Below are positions 54,227 through 61,965 of a stretch of 64,000 nt of DNA, one piece after another (the stretch's first letter is position 1; each line of letters begins with the position of its first letter). Source of the DNA: Paenibacillus aceti (lineage in GTDB: Bacteria; Bacillota; Bacilli; Paenibacillales; Paenibacillaceae). The stretch covers positions 954,771-1,018,770 of the forward strand of contig NZ_KZ987724.1 of assembly GCF_003614185.1 (NCBI RefSeq), read 5' to 3'. The notes under the pieces were generated by a model. That model did no database searches. It was given only the letters and a program-made list of their open reading frames with translations, and had not been told where the DNA came from. A program made the position numbers and the translations under genes.

Positions 54227-54260
54227 CACATGGTAAGCTCCCCATGTAGTTTTCTTTTTT
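54227..54260 (+). terminator. Terminator after the gene fragment
   Basis: CACATGG pairs with CCATGTG-like bases around TAAGCTC, followed by TTTTCTTTTTT. Confidence 0.5.
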
Positions 54261-54278
54261 ACAAGTGCACAGTGCCTG

Positions 54279-54608
54279 TTGAATTATTTACACACAAGAC
54301 AGCAGTTTCGTGCAATATATCATCCTGCCGAGAAAAAGTTAGAGGAATTAATTGACTTTTTGTACAATAATATGATTGTCGGGAAAGATGCCTCTATTGG
54401 TTTTGATCTATGGATTGCAATTACTGGAAATTTGGCATATGCATTAAAGTTAAATACTCTAGGAGAACAACAACAAGGTGTAGTAGTGATAGATATAAAT
54501 AAAACCACGTCAAAGAAAGTAAATCCGTACTATGAATTTGTTGGGATTAATGAGTTTGCTGCCGCTTTAGCATATGCCGAAGAAGAACTTCATTCAATAT
54601 GTTTATAG
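54279..54608 (+). CDS. Unknown small protein, cassette region
   Basis: A 109-residue frame from TTG 54279 without a clear ribosome site, so it may be a 5' remnant. Text such as PAEKKLEELIDFLYNNMIVG and FVGINEFAAALAYAEEELH suggests a compact alpha/beta protein. No family recognised. Position in the array suggests immunity. Confidence 0.4.
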   Translation: MNYLHTRQQFRAIYHPAEKKLEELIDFLYNNMIVGKDASIGFDLWIAITGNLAYALKLNTLGEQQQGVVVIDINKTTSKKVNPYYEFVGINEFAAALAYAEEELHSICL

Positions 54609-54636
54609 ATCAATCAGCGATTGTGGGGTACTTGCT

Positions 54637-54960
54637 ATGAATAAAGAACGTATTGACGAGTTAGAGAATCTATTGTTGAAATCTATGACAATTCTATTGC
54701 CTAGGCTAAAGGTTCATAAAGAAGTATTAATGGACGAACTTTACAAAATTTCGCACTATCTAAAGGAAATATATACATTAACGCATAATCAAGAGTATAT
54801 AAAGCATAGTTTAGTCCACAAGCTATTCGTGTTATATAATATGCTTCAGGCAGAGTCTGGGTATCTCCCTGACTCAGAATCAGAACGCAGTAGTGAGTTG
54901 ATTATTCGAGTACTTAATGAAATTAGTGATGTAATAAGTGTTGAAAAACGCTACTTGTAG
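54637..54960 (+). CDS. Unknown helical protein, cassette region
   Basis: A 107-residue all-helical protein from ATG 54637 (GGGGT upstream). ERIDELENLLLKSMTILLPR and later YKISHYLKEIYTLTHNQEYI. Not recognised. Lies 28 bases after the previous frame. Confidence 0.5.
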   Translation: MNKERIDELENLLLKSMTILLPRLKVHKEVLMDELYKISHYLKEIYTLTHNQEYIKHSLVHKLFVLYNMLQAESGYLPDSESERSSELIIRVLNEISDVISVEKRYL

Positions 54961-55022
54961 CTAACTTACTTTATAGTCAGAAGAACTAAAGAAAATGATT
55001 AAATAAAGTGAGGAATTTTTGC

Positions 55023-55247
55023 ATGAGAAATATAGAGAATATACGTGGTCATTGGGCAATTTCATTTATTAATAGTACATTTTCATTTGATCAAATTTCT
55101 CAGTTAGTTTTATTAAACCCTACAAATATAACTATGAAAGGCCAAACAGTAAGTGAGGCTCTACGGTTAAAATCAGAGAAGAATATCTGGACATATAAAG
55201 AGAACATTGAAAATTTTAACAATCTATCAGAGTCTTTAAACTCATGA
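55023..55247 (+). CDS. DUF4279-like protein, probably truncated
   Basis: A 74-residue protein from ATG 55023 with GAGGAATT upstream. GHWAISFINSTFSFDQISQL, LNPTNITMKGQTVSE and SEKNIWTYKENI match the first half of the DUF4279 family, which is often found as an immunity protein. Normal length is about 130-150 residues, so the C-terminal half is lost. It marks the right edge of the cassette array. Confidence 0.55.
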   Translation: MRNIENIRGHWAISFINSTFSFDQISQLVLLNPTNITMKGQTVSEALRLKSEKNIWTYKENIENFNNLSESLNS

Positions 55248-55277
55248 ACTGTAGAATTATTTGACACCACTAAACCA

Positions 55278-55463
55278 ATAACTGCTAATATACACTTATT
55301 TTCCAATGAATGATCCCGAAATCGGAAAATAGATGCAAAAATACAACTATTTCCCGGAGAAAGCCCCGTTTGCGAGCGGATCTGTCAGATTAGATGTATA
55401 AATGCAGTTATTTCTCAAGGGAGAGCGAAAATCAGCAATATAACTGCATATTTGCATTTATTA
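55278..55463. repeat. Family C dyad element, diverged copy
   Basis: Four AT-rich units of about 24 nt at 55278, 55329, 55389 and 55440, of the form AATAACTGC..GCATTTATT or its inverse. Spacing 51/60/51, as in 21520-21697, but with weaker palindromes. Confidence 0.65.
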
Positions 55464-55486
55464 GCTGGGCCTTACTCTACCATGGC

Positions 55487-55561
55487 AAATGGACTTGATG
55501 GCGATGGGGCGATTTCCAGAACGCGAGCATGCCAGAACGTAAAGAACGCCATCACCATCCA
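55487..55561. repeat. Long imperfect hairpin upstream of greA
   Basis: AATGGACTTGATGGCG faces CGCCATCACCATCCATT, with a direct repeat CCAGAACG in the loop. No T-run. It lies 100 bases before greA. The rest of the 415-base gap is the family C element. Confidence 0.45.
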
Positions 55562-55662
55562 TTCCACATTTATCCTTTACAAATATTTTTCAAGTTTATG
55601 CCCCGTCCTTTACGGAAATAGTTTAAAATAAGGGTATGCAGGATAAATAGGAGATGTAGATA

Positions 55663-56139
55663 ATGGCTAATGAAGAAGAAGTAATATTGACACAAGAAGG
55701 GCTCGAGAAGCTGGAAGCTGAGCTTAAGGAACTGAAGGGACCACGGCGCAGTGAATTGGCTGCACGGCTCAAATTAGCCATCAGCTATGGCGACTTGAAG
55801 GAGAACAGCGAGTATCACTCCGCCAAAGAAGACCAGGCATTTATGGAGACACGTATTCTCACCTTGGAGAAAATGCTCAAGAACGCCAAGGTTGTGGATG
55901 CGGACAGCGTGGAAGAGGGGACAGTCGGCATTGGCTCCACTGTAGTGCTGAACGACCTGGAGTTCAAAGAAAAAGTGGAATATCAAATCGTCGGTCCGAC
56001 GGAATCAGATGCGTTCGAGAACAAAATTTCTTATGAGAGTCCCCTGGGTAAGGAGATTCTGGGTAAGAAGCTCGGAAACATCATCAACGTCGAAGCTCCC
56101 GTAGGCATTATCAAATATGAAATTTTGGAAATTAAATAA
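55663..56139 (+). CDS. greA: Transcription elongation factor GreA
   Basis: A 158-residue protein with GGAGATG before the ATG. N-terminal coiled coil: TQEGLEKLEAELKELKGPRR, ISYGDLKENSEYHSAKEDQA with the acidic tip residues, then a FKBP-like C-terminal domain (GSTVVLNDLEFKEKVEYQIVG, SPLGKEILGKKLG). It stimulates RNA cleavage by backtracked RNA polymerase. GC content returns to the chromosomal level here. Confidence 0.96.
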   Translation: MANEEEVILTQEGLEKLEAELKELKGPRRSELAARLKLAISYGDLKENSEYHSAKEDQAFMETRILTLEKMLKNAKVVDADSVEEGTVGIGSTVVLNDLEFKEKVEYQIVGPTESDAFENKISYESPLGKEILGKKLGNIINVEAPVGIIKYEILEIK

Positions 56140-56162
56140 AATACGATGAACTTGAGTAAAAC

Positions 56163-56204
56163 GGGCCTGAGGTGAATGAACATTTACCTTGGGCCTAATT
56201 TTTG
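56163..56204 (+). terminator. Terminator of greA
   Basis: GGGCCTGAGGT pairs with ACCTTGGGCC, followed by TAATTTTTG. Confidence 0.8.
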
Positions 56205-56364
56205 TTCAGAATCTCTCCTGCTTGTCGATTATTGTAGAATCAATGGAAGCTATGTATAATCCCGGATATTCTTAATTGACAGAGTTATCTAATTACGAGA
56301 TGATAAGCTCGTTATTGGTTATCACCGAGGTTGCGCAAAATATTAATCGTTTCGGGGGTAATGT

Positions 56365-57381
56365 ATGATTAGAGTTGACGAAATCACGCGAGAATACAGG
56401 CAATGGAAGAGATATGCCGGATTGATGGGTTCCATACGAGGTTTGTTCTCGAGGGAATACACGACAATCAATGCGGTGAATCAAGTATCTTTTACTATCG
56501 ATCAGGGTGAAGCCGTCGGTTATATAGGCCCGAATGGTGCGGGGAAGTCAACCATGATCAAGATGTTAACGGGGATCCTAGTGCCTACAGCAGGAGAACT
56601 GACGGTTAATAATCTGATTCCGCATATGAACCGGAAGGAAATCGCCAAGCATATCGGAATTGTCTTCGGACAGAGAAGTCAATTGTGGTGGGATTTACCG
56701 GTATCCGACTCCTTTGAATTACATAAGAGAATTTATCATGTATCCGATGAAGCCTATCGAAAGAACATGGATATTTTCATGGAATTATTAAATCTGAAGG
56801 CTTTCATATCTCAACCTGTCAGGCAATTAAGCTTGGGGCAACGGATGAGAGCGGAGATCGGGCTCGCTTTATTGCATGATCCTGAAATTATATTTCTCGA
56901 TGAGCCGACGATCGGCCTGGATGTGGTTGCGAAGGATAGTATCCGTTCCTTCCTCAAGTACATAAATAAGGAGCGAAATGCCACTATATTTTTAACTTCT
57001 CATGACTTGAAAGATATAGAGGAGATTTGTCCGCGACTCCTCATTGTCAATCAAGGCAAGCTCATCTTTGATGGAGCGGTCAGAGATTTTAAAGCGAATA
57101 TTTCGTCGGGTAAACTGCTTACGATTGAATTTCAATTCGACCCCGGAACTCTGGAGTTCGAGGACGCTATACTTATAGCAGATGAAGGCGCCAGGAAAAT
57201 GTACAAGATCGAGAAGGGCCTGTCTTTTATAAATACGTTTATTGGGCGGATCTCCGAGAAGTATATCATTACCGATTTCTCCTTGCAGGATTATGATATC
57301 GAACAAGTCATTCGCATGTACTATCAGGGACTTGAATCAGAGTCAGATCTTCAAGGTGACTTATCGAAAGTGGTGAGTTGA
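56365..57381 (+). CDS. ABC-2 transporter ATP-binding protein
   Basis: A 338-residue ATPase with GGGGG nine bases before the ATG. Walker A GPNGAGKSTMI near residue 56, Q-loop FGQRSQLWWDLPV, signature LSLGQRMRAE near 156, Walker B EIIFLDEPTIGLD. C-terminal extension (245-338). The QRSQLWWDLP region is typical of the DrrA-like ATPases paired with two DUF990-type permeases. First gene of a three-gene operon. Confidence 0.92.
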   Translation: MIRVDEITREYRQWKRYAGLMGSIRGLFSREYTTINAVNQVSFTIDQGEAVGYIGPNGAGKSTMIKMLTGILVPTAGELTVNNLIPHMNRKEIAKHIGIVFGQRSQLWWDLPVSDSFELHKRIYHVSDEAYRKNMDIFMELLNLKAFISQPVRQLSLGQRMRAEIGLALLHDPEIIFLDEPTIGLDVVAKDSIRSFLKYINKERNATIFLTSHDLKDIEEICPRLLIVNQGKLIFDGAVRDFKANISSGKLLTIEFQFDPGTLEFEDAILIADEGARKMYKIEKGLSFINTFIGRISEKYIITDFSLQDYDIEQVIRMYYQGLESESDLQGDLSKVVS

Positions 57382-58169
57382 TGAGGTCGGTGATGGCGAT
57401 TGTTCAGAAAGCATTCCTTCGCAATATGTCGTACAGATTTGAAATATGGCTGCGATTAATCGGCAATATTTCCGTCGTTTTCATTCAAATTTCAATCTGG
57501 TCTGCGCTCTTGGGTACAGGTGCCATAGAGGGAATCGATCTTAGCACGATGATCACTTATTCAATCATTAGCACATCCGTATCCATGATATTAATGTATC
57601 AGATGATCCATACGATCGATGGTAAATTAAAAAATGGGGATATCGCCATGGATCTGCTTAAGCCGATTTCTTTTCCAATCCTCATGTTCTTTGATCAAGT
57701 GGGTAATATCTGCTTCCAAGTGCTGTGCACCTTAGTTCCTACAATAGTTATCTCCTCACTTTTATTTGGACTTACCTTTCCTCATGAATGGACTACACTG
57801 CTACTATTTTTCATAGCTATCCTATTTGCTGTATTGATTTCCTTTTTTATCTCTTATTTAATCGCACTGATCTCCTTTTGGTTTCTGACCACCTTTGCAT
57901 TAGAGTGGATGTTTACGGCATTGATCACGGTGTTTTCCGGATCGTTTTTGCCGCTGTGGTTTTTCTCGAAGGAGTGGAGGGGCGTGGCTGAAATGCTTCC
58001 CTTTCAGTTTTTAGGCTTTATTCCTGCGGCTATTTTTATGGAGACGATTGAAGGGATGGAGGTCCTTTGGGTGCTAGTGAAAGGGGTTCTATGGATTATT
58101 ACCCTGTGGATCATTGTGCAATTGCTATGGAGAAGGGCCATTCGAAGACTGGTTCTGCAAGGTGGTTAA
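57381..58169 (+). CDS. ABC-2 transporter permease 1
   Basis: A 262-residue permease with six membrane helices. ATG 57381 overlaps the ATPase stop by one base (TGATG). N-terminal VQKAFLRNMSYRFEIWLRLI and LLKPISFPILMFFDQVGN are typical of ABC-2 permeases with DUF990-type partners. Forms the membrane channel with the next gene product. Confidence 0.88.
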   Translation: MRSVMAIVQKAFLRNMSYRFEIWLRLIGNISVVFIQISIWSALLGTGAIEGIDLSTMITYSIISTSVSMILMYQMIHTIDGKLKNGDIAMDLLKPISFPILMFFDQVGNICFQVLCTLVPTIVISSLLFGLTFPHEWTTLLLFFIAILFAVLISFFISYLIALISFWFLTTFALEWMFTALITVFSGSFLPLWFFSKEWRGVAEMLPFQFLGFIPAAIFMETIEGMEVLWVLVKGVLWIITLWIIVQLLWRRAIRRLVLQGG

Positions 58170-58204
58170 CGGTTAACGAGGCTATGGTGGGAAGAGGTGG
58201 ATAA

Positions 58205-58999
58205 GTGTCCATACGGCTATTTACTTACATTGTACAATTGGTTATAAAATCCAAGATGGAATATAAAGAATCATTTATCTTGGGAGCGATGGGTCAGATC
58301 GTCGGCTATACTGCGAATTACTTAGTGATCTGGCTGCTGCTTCAGAAATTTGAATCGATCAATGGTTGGGGCTGGACCGAGATCGCTTTTCTGTACAGTC
58401 TGAACTTGCTTACATACGCTATTGGGGCTTCGTTTGTATATTCGCCCATGATTGGCCTGGGGCAAATATTAATCGATGGGAAGTTTGAACAGTATATCAC
58501 GAAGCCATTAGCTTCTTTTCCTTACTTTATCGCCAGCTTGTTCAACATCGGATACATCGCTCATATTCTCATCTCTGGGACGGTGCTGATCTGGTCCTTA
58601 GTGAATACATCGATAGACTGGACTATCGTCAGGATTCTGTATCTGATTTTAGCGATTATAAGTGCCTCTTTCTTGCAGGCTGCCTTTATGGTCGTCATTG
58701 GCTCCTTATCGTTTTACTTTTTGCGGGTTCAATATCTGTTTACGATTTTATTCAGGGTCAGAGAGTTCATAGCCTATCCTATTTCAGTATATGGGACCTT
58801 CTTCCAAATCATTTTAACCTGGATTATACCGCTAGCTATGATCAATTATTACCCTAGCTTATTTCTGTTCTCTCATGGGAGTTCGATTGAGACGACGCTG
58901 TATGGACTGGCTGCATTGGTGGTGGGCCCTGTGGTTTTCTTATTAGCCTATCAAATTTGGAGGCGGGGGATCAATCGGTATTCTGGAGCGGGGGGTTAA
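58205..58999 (+). CDS. ABC-2 transporter permease 2 (DUF990-like)
   Basis: A 264-residue permease from GTG 58205 (AAGAGGTGG upstream). Six membrane helices; KSKMEYKESFILGAMGQIVG, DGKFEQYITKPLASFPYFIA, and WRRGINRYSGAGG at the end, as in DUF990-type permeases. Substrate of the system is unknown; relatives export drugs or viologens. Confidence 0.88.
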   Translation: MSIRLFTYIVQLVIKSKMEYKESFILGAMGQIVGYTANYLVIWLLLQKFESINGWGWTEIAFLYSLNLLTYAIGASFVYSPMIGLGQILIDGKFEQYITKPLASFPYFIASLFNIGYIAHILISGTVLIWSLVNTSIDWTIVRILYLILAIISASFLQAAFMVVIGSLSFYFLRVQYLFTILFRVREFIAYPISVYGTFFQIILTWIIPLAMINYYPSLFLFSHGSSIETTLYGLAALVVGPVVFLLAYQIWRRGINRYSGAGG

Positions 59000-59039
59000 T
59001 ACGCTTTATAAGGATTATGGATTAGCTTAAGTAGCTTAA

Positions 59040-59477
59040 GGGGGCTGTCCAATAAGCCTCCAAAATAAAAAGTTGGGCGGAGAAACGTCATGTTTTCCGT
59101 CTAACTTTTTTGTGGGCCAAAGCCACAATCCCAAACTCAGTGTGAACCTTGCTAGCCCCCGCAAGGAGAACTGACGGAACGAGCCAGGACTTACCACTGA
59201 CAAGCGGTCAAAAATGACCGTTAGAGCATGAAAACAACAACTAGGCTCTTCTAACGGACACTTTTGACCATTAGAAGCGAAAAATGCAATTTTTCGCGGC
59301 TATTTCCCTTGTAATGGACATCATTGTCCGTTACAAGGGCAGGATGCCACCGGATTAACGCTAACGGACAATGATGGCCGTTAGCGTTAATCCGGCTAGA
59401 ACATGGGGCTGTTCACATTTTAGGGCACGCAAAAGGGGCGTCTTTAAGTCGGAAGATCGACTTTTGAGACAGCCCCC
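59040..59477 (+). repeat. Family A dyad element, copy 3 (438 bp, longest)
   Basis: Ends GGGGGCTGTCC and GACAGCCCCC. A first hairpin AAAGTTGGGCGGA/TCCGTCTAACTTT is followed by four 24-nt units at 59201, 59251, 59311 and 59361 (50/60/50). Unit 3 is extended by CCCTTGTAA/TTACAAGGG, unit 4 by GGATTAACG/CGTTAATCC, and GCGAAAAAT/ATTTTTCGC lies between units 2 and 3. A last hairpin AAGTCG/CGACTT precedes the right end. It fills the gap between the ABC operon and the convergent MscS gene. Confidence 0.85.
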
Positions 59478-59495
59478 TATTTTGACATGCTTCAA

Positions 59496-60587
59496 TTAGT
59501 TACTATAATACTTCCCCTGCACTTGCTCCTCTTGTTCAACATATACCCGGTTAGTAGGATAAGCGAGGCGGACGCCTTCTTCCTCCAGAATCTGCAGGAT
59601 CATCAGGTTGATGTTCTGGCGAACGGCGAGATATTCAGCCCACACGGTCGTCTTGGTGAAAAAATAGAAAAAGATGCCCAGGCTGCTCTCATTGAACTCG
59701 TTGAACCGGACCATGATCGTGCCAGGATCGATATCATCATGATGCCTCAGCTCGTCTTCAATACGAGATAAGGCCGTGGCCAAGCTCTCCCGATTAGAAT
59801 TTAAGGCGACGCCGAGGTTAAAGGTAATCCGCCGCTTGCCCATGCGGCTCCAATTCGTGATCGGTTCATTGGCGAGTGTGGCATTCGGCACGGTTACGAT
59901 GGAATCGGCAAAAGTACGAATCTTGGAGCTCCGGAAGGTGATGTCTTCCACGATGCCCTCGGTGCTGGGCGACATAATCCAGTCTCCCTTCGAGAAGGGC
60001 TTCTCCAGAATAATGACCACGCCTCCGAGAATGTTCCCTAGCGTGTCCTTGGCGGCGAGCGCAATCGCTAAGCTTCCCAGCCCCAAGCCCGCGACCAGGC
60101 CATTGATGCTGTAGCCCCATTCGCCGCTGACGATCGTAATGATCAGTACGATGATCACTAATCGCATCACCTTGGACAAGAAAGGGATGAGCATACTAGA
60201 GTCGTCAATCCCCAACCGCTTGCTGATGCTTCCCAGCAGGAAGGAGGACGAGGCCGACAGATTGAACACTCCCCAACCGATAATGATGACGGTTACACTG
60301 CGAAAGATCCGGTTAATAGAGCTCATGAACAGAACATGGTCATGCATGAAATAATGAATCAAGAGGTAGACGCCGATTGCCAGAATGAATAAACTAAGCG
60401 GCTTCTCGAAGGCGGAGCTCCATTTATTTGCCATTTCCGATTTGATCCAGCGTTTGTTGATCCAGTTCAACAGGACATGGGTCAGAAATTTGCGCAGCAG
60501 GAGGAATACAATCAGGATTCCGATAGAAATGGATAGATCCGTCCATCTGATTGTTTGTACTAGTTGCTGAATCCACTCCAAGTTCAC
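59496..60587 (-). CDS. MscS-family mechanosensitive channel
   Basis: A 363-residue protein from GTG 60587, which has GGAGGAG six bases upstream; longer frames to 60659 lack such a site. Four to five membrane helices, then the MscS pore helix and beta domain: GLVAGLGLGSLAIALAAKDT, IILEKPFSKGDWI, EDITFRSSKIRTFADSIVTV, PNATLANEPITNWSR, all diagnostic. It opens on membrane tension and releases solutes on hypo-osmotic shock. Monocistronic. Confidence 0.93.
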   Translation of the reverse strand: MNLEWIQQLVQTIRWTDLSISIGILIVFLLLRKFLTHVLLNWINKRWIKSEMANKWSSAFEKPLSLFILAIGVYLLIHYFMHDHVLFMSSINRIFRSVTVIIIGWGVFNLSASSSFLLGSISKRLGIDDSSMLIPFLSKVMRLVIIVLIITIVSGEWGYSINGLVAGLGLGSLAIALAAKDTLGNILGGVVIILEKPFSKGDWIMSPSTEGIVEDITFRSSKIRTFADSIVTVPNATLANEPITNWSRMGKRRITFNLGVALNSNRESLATALSRIEDELRHHDDIDPGTIMVRFNEFNESSLGIFFYFFTKTTVWAEYLAVRQNINLMILQILEEEGVRLAYPTNRVYVEQEEQVQGKYYSN

Positions 60588-60840
60588 AATTATCTCCTCC
60601 ATCTGAACGTTCATAGTGTTATATAATAAGCTTGCATAAAAGTAATTATATCTTACCATGCGCCTCAGAGGAAATTAGCAGTAGATCCCTTAATTTGGCG
60701 CGCTTCTCAGCACAGTAAGGGTGGATAATGGCCATAAGTCAAAATAATGCACATTAAGGTCAAAAATAGCCCCTACTAGTCAGGCACAGGACTTCTTATT
60801 ATAGGCTTAAGACAACATGGACTCGAAAGGAGCAAGAAGA

Positions 60841-61965
60841 ATGTGGAATAGGGCGATTGAAGATGCGGTAAGTAAGGTCAGGGCAAATATGGAGCGGTTC
60901 GGCACGCGATTCCCGCATATCAGCACGAACGGCGTCTATCAGCTGAATGACAACGAGGATTGGACGAATGGATTCTGGAGCGGGATGCTGTGGCTGTGCT
61001 ATGAGTACACGGGGGATGAGGCTTTCCGTCAGAAGGCGATCGAGACGGTTAAGGATTTCCGCCGCCGCTTCGATGCCAAGATCGTGCTGGACCATCATGA
61101 CATCGGTTTCCTGTATTCGCTATCCTCGAAGGCACAGTGGATCATTGAAAAAGATGAAAGCGCTCGCCAATTGACGCTGGAGGCGGCTGATCTGCTCTTG
61201 AAGCGCTGGCGTCCAGCCGGAGGCGGCTACATCCAGGCCTGGGGACGGGAAGGAGATCCGAAGGAGGCCGGCCGGATTATCATCGACTGCCTGCTGAATC
61301 TGCCGCTTCTGTTCTGGGCGGAGCAGCAGACGGGAGACCCGAAATACCGTGAGGTTGCCGTGACACAGGCCGAGAAGACGAGACGTTATATTGTGCGCGG
61401 GGACGATAGCTCCTATCATACCTTCTTCTTCGATCCAAGCACCGGCGAGCCGATCGGCGGAGCTACGCACCAAGGATATACGAACGGATCAACCTGGACG
61501 CGGGGACAAGCCTGGGGCGTGTATGGATTCGCACTGGCTTATCGCTACACAGGCGATCCACTATTCCTGGAGACATCCAGACGAATGGCTCGTTATTTCC
61601 TGGAACATCTGCCTGAAGATCATGTGGCTTACTGGGACTTCAATGCTCCAGTCGATGAGAATACCTATCGTGACAGCTCAGCCTCCGCTATCGTAGCGGC
61701 AGGTCTGCAGGAACTGCTTGAACATCTGGATGAACAGGACCCGGATCGGGCTTACTTCAAGCAAGGCTTGACCGATTCCTTGACCTCCCTGGTGGAGAAT
61801 TACTCCACGATCGGCGAGGATGCGGAAGGACTTCTGAAGCGCGGCTCTTATTATGTGCGCGGCGGCCTGTCGCCGGATGATTATATGATCTGGGGCGATT
61901 ACTACTATCTGGAAGCCTTGATGCGCCTTGAGAAAGGCTTTAAGGGGTATTGGTATGAACGATAA
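60841..61965 (+). CDS. Unsaturated glucuronyl hydrolase, GH88 family
   Basis: A 374-residue enzyme. ATG 60841 has GGAG eight bases upstream; ATG 60817 is in frame but precedes that site. (alpha/alpha)6-barrel marks: WTNGFWSGMLWLCYEYTGDE, HHDIGFLYSLSS with the conserved Asp, GWTRGQAWGVYGFAL-like TWTRGQAWGVYGFALAYRYT, and DYMIWGDYYYLEALMRLE. The enzyme hydrates the enol ether of unsaturated uronic acid oligosaccharides made by lyases. Its 3' end overlaps the heparinase II/III-like gene by 11 bases, so the two act together. Confidence 0.92.
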   Translation: MWNRAIEDAVSKVRANMERFGTRFPHISTNGVYQLNDNEDWTNGFWSGMLWLCYEYTGDEAFRQKAIETVKDFRRRFDAKIVLDHHDIGFLYSLSSKAQWIIEKDESARQLTLEAADLLLKRWRPAGGGYIQAWGREGDPKEAGRIIIDCLLNLPLLFWAEQQTGDPKYREVAVTQAEKTRRYIVRGDDSSYHTFFFDPSTGEPIGGATHQGYTNGSTWTRGQAWGVYGFALAYRYTGDPLFLETSRRMARYFLEHLPEDHVAYWDFNAPVDENTYRDSSASAIVAAGLQELLEHLDEQDPDRAYFKQGLTDSLTSLVENYSTIGEDAEGLLKRGSYYVRGGLSPDDYMIWGDYYYLEALMRLEKGFKGYWYER

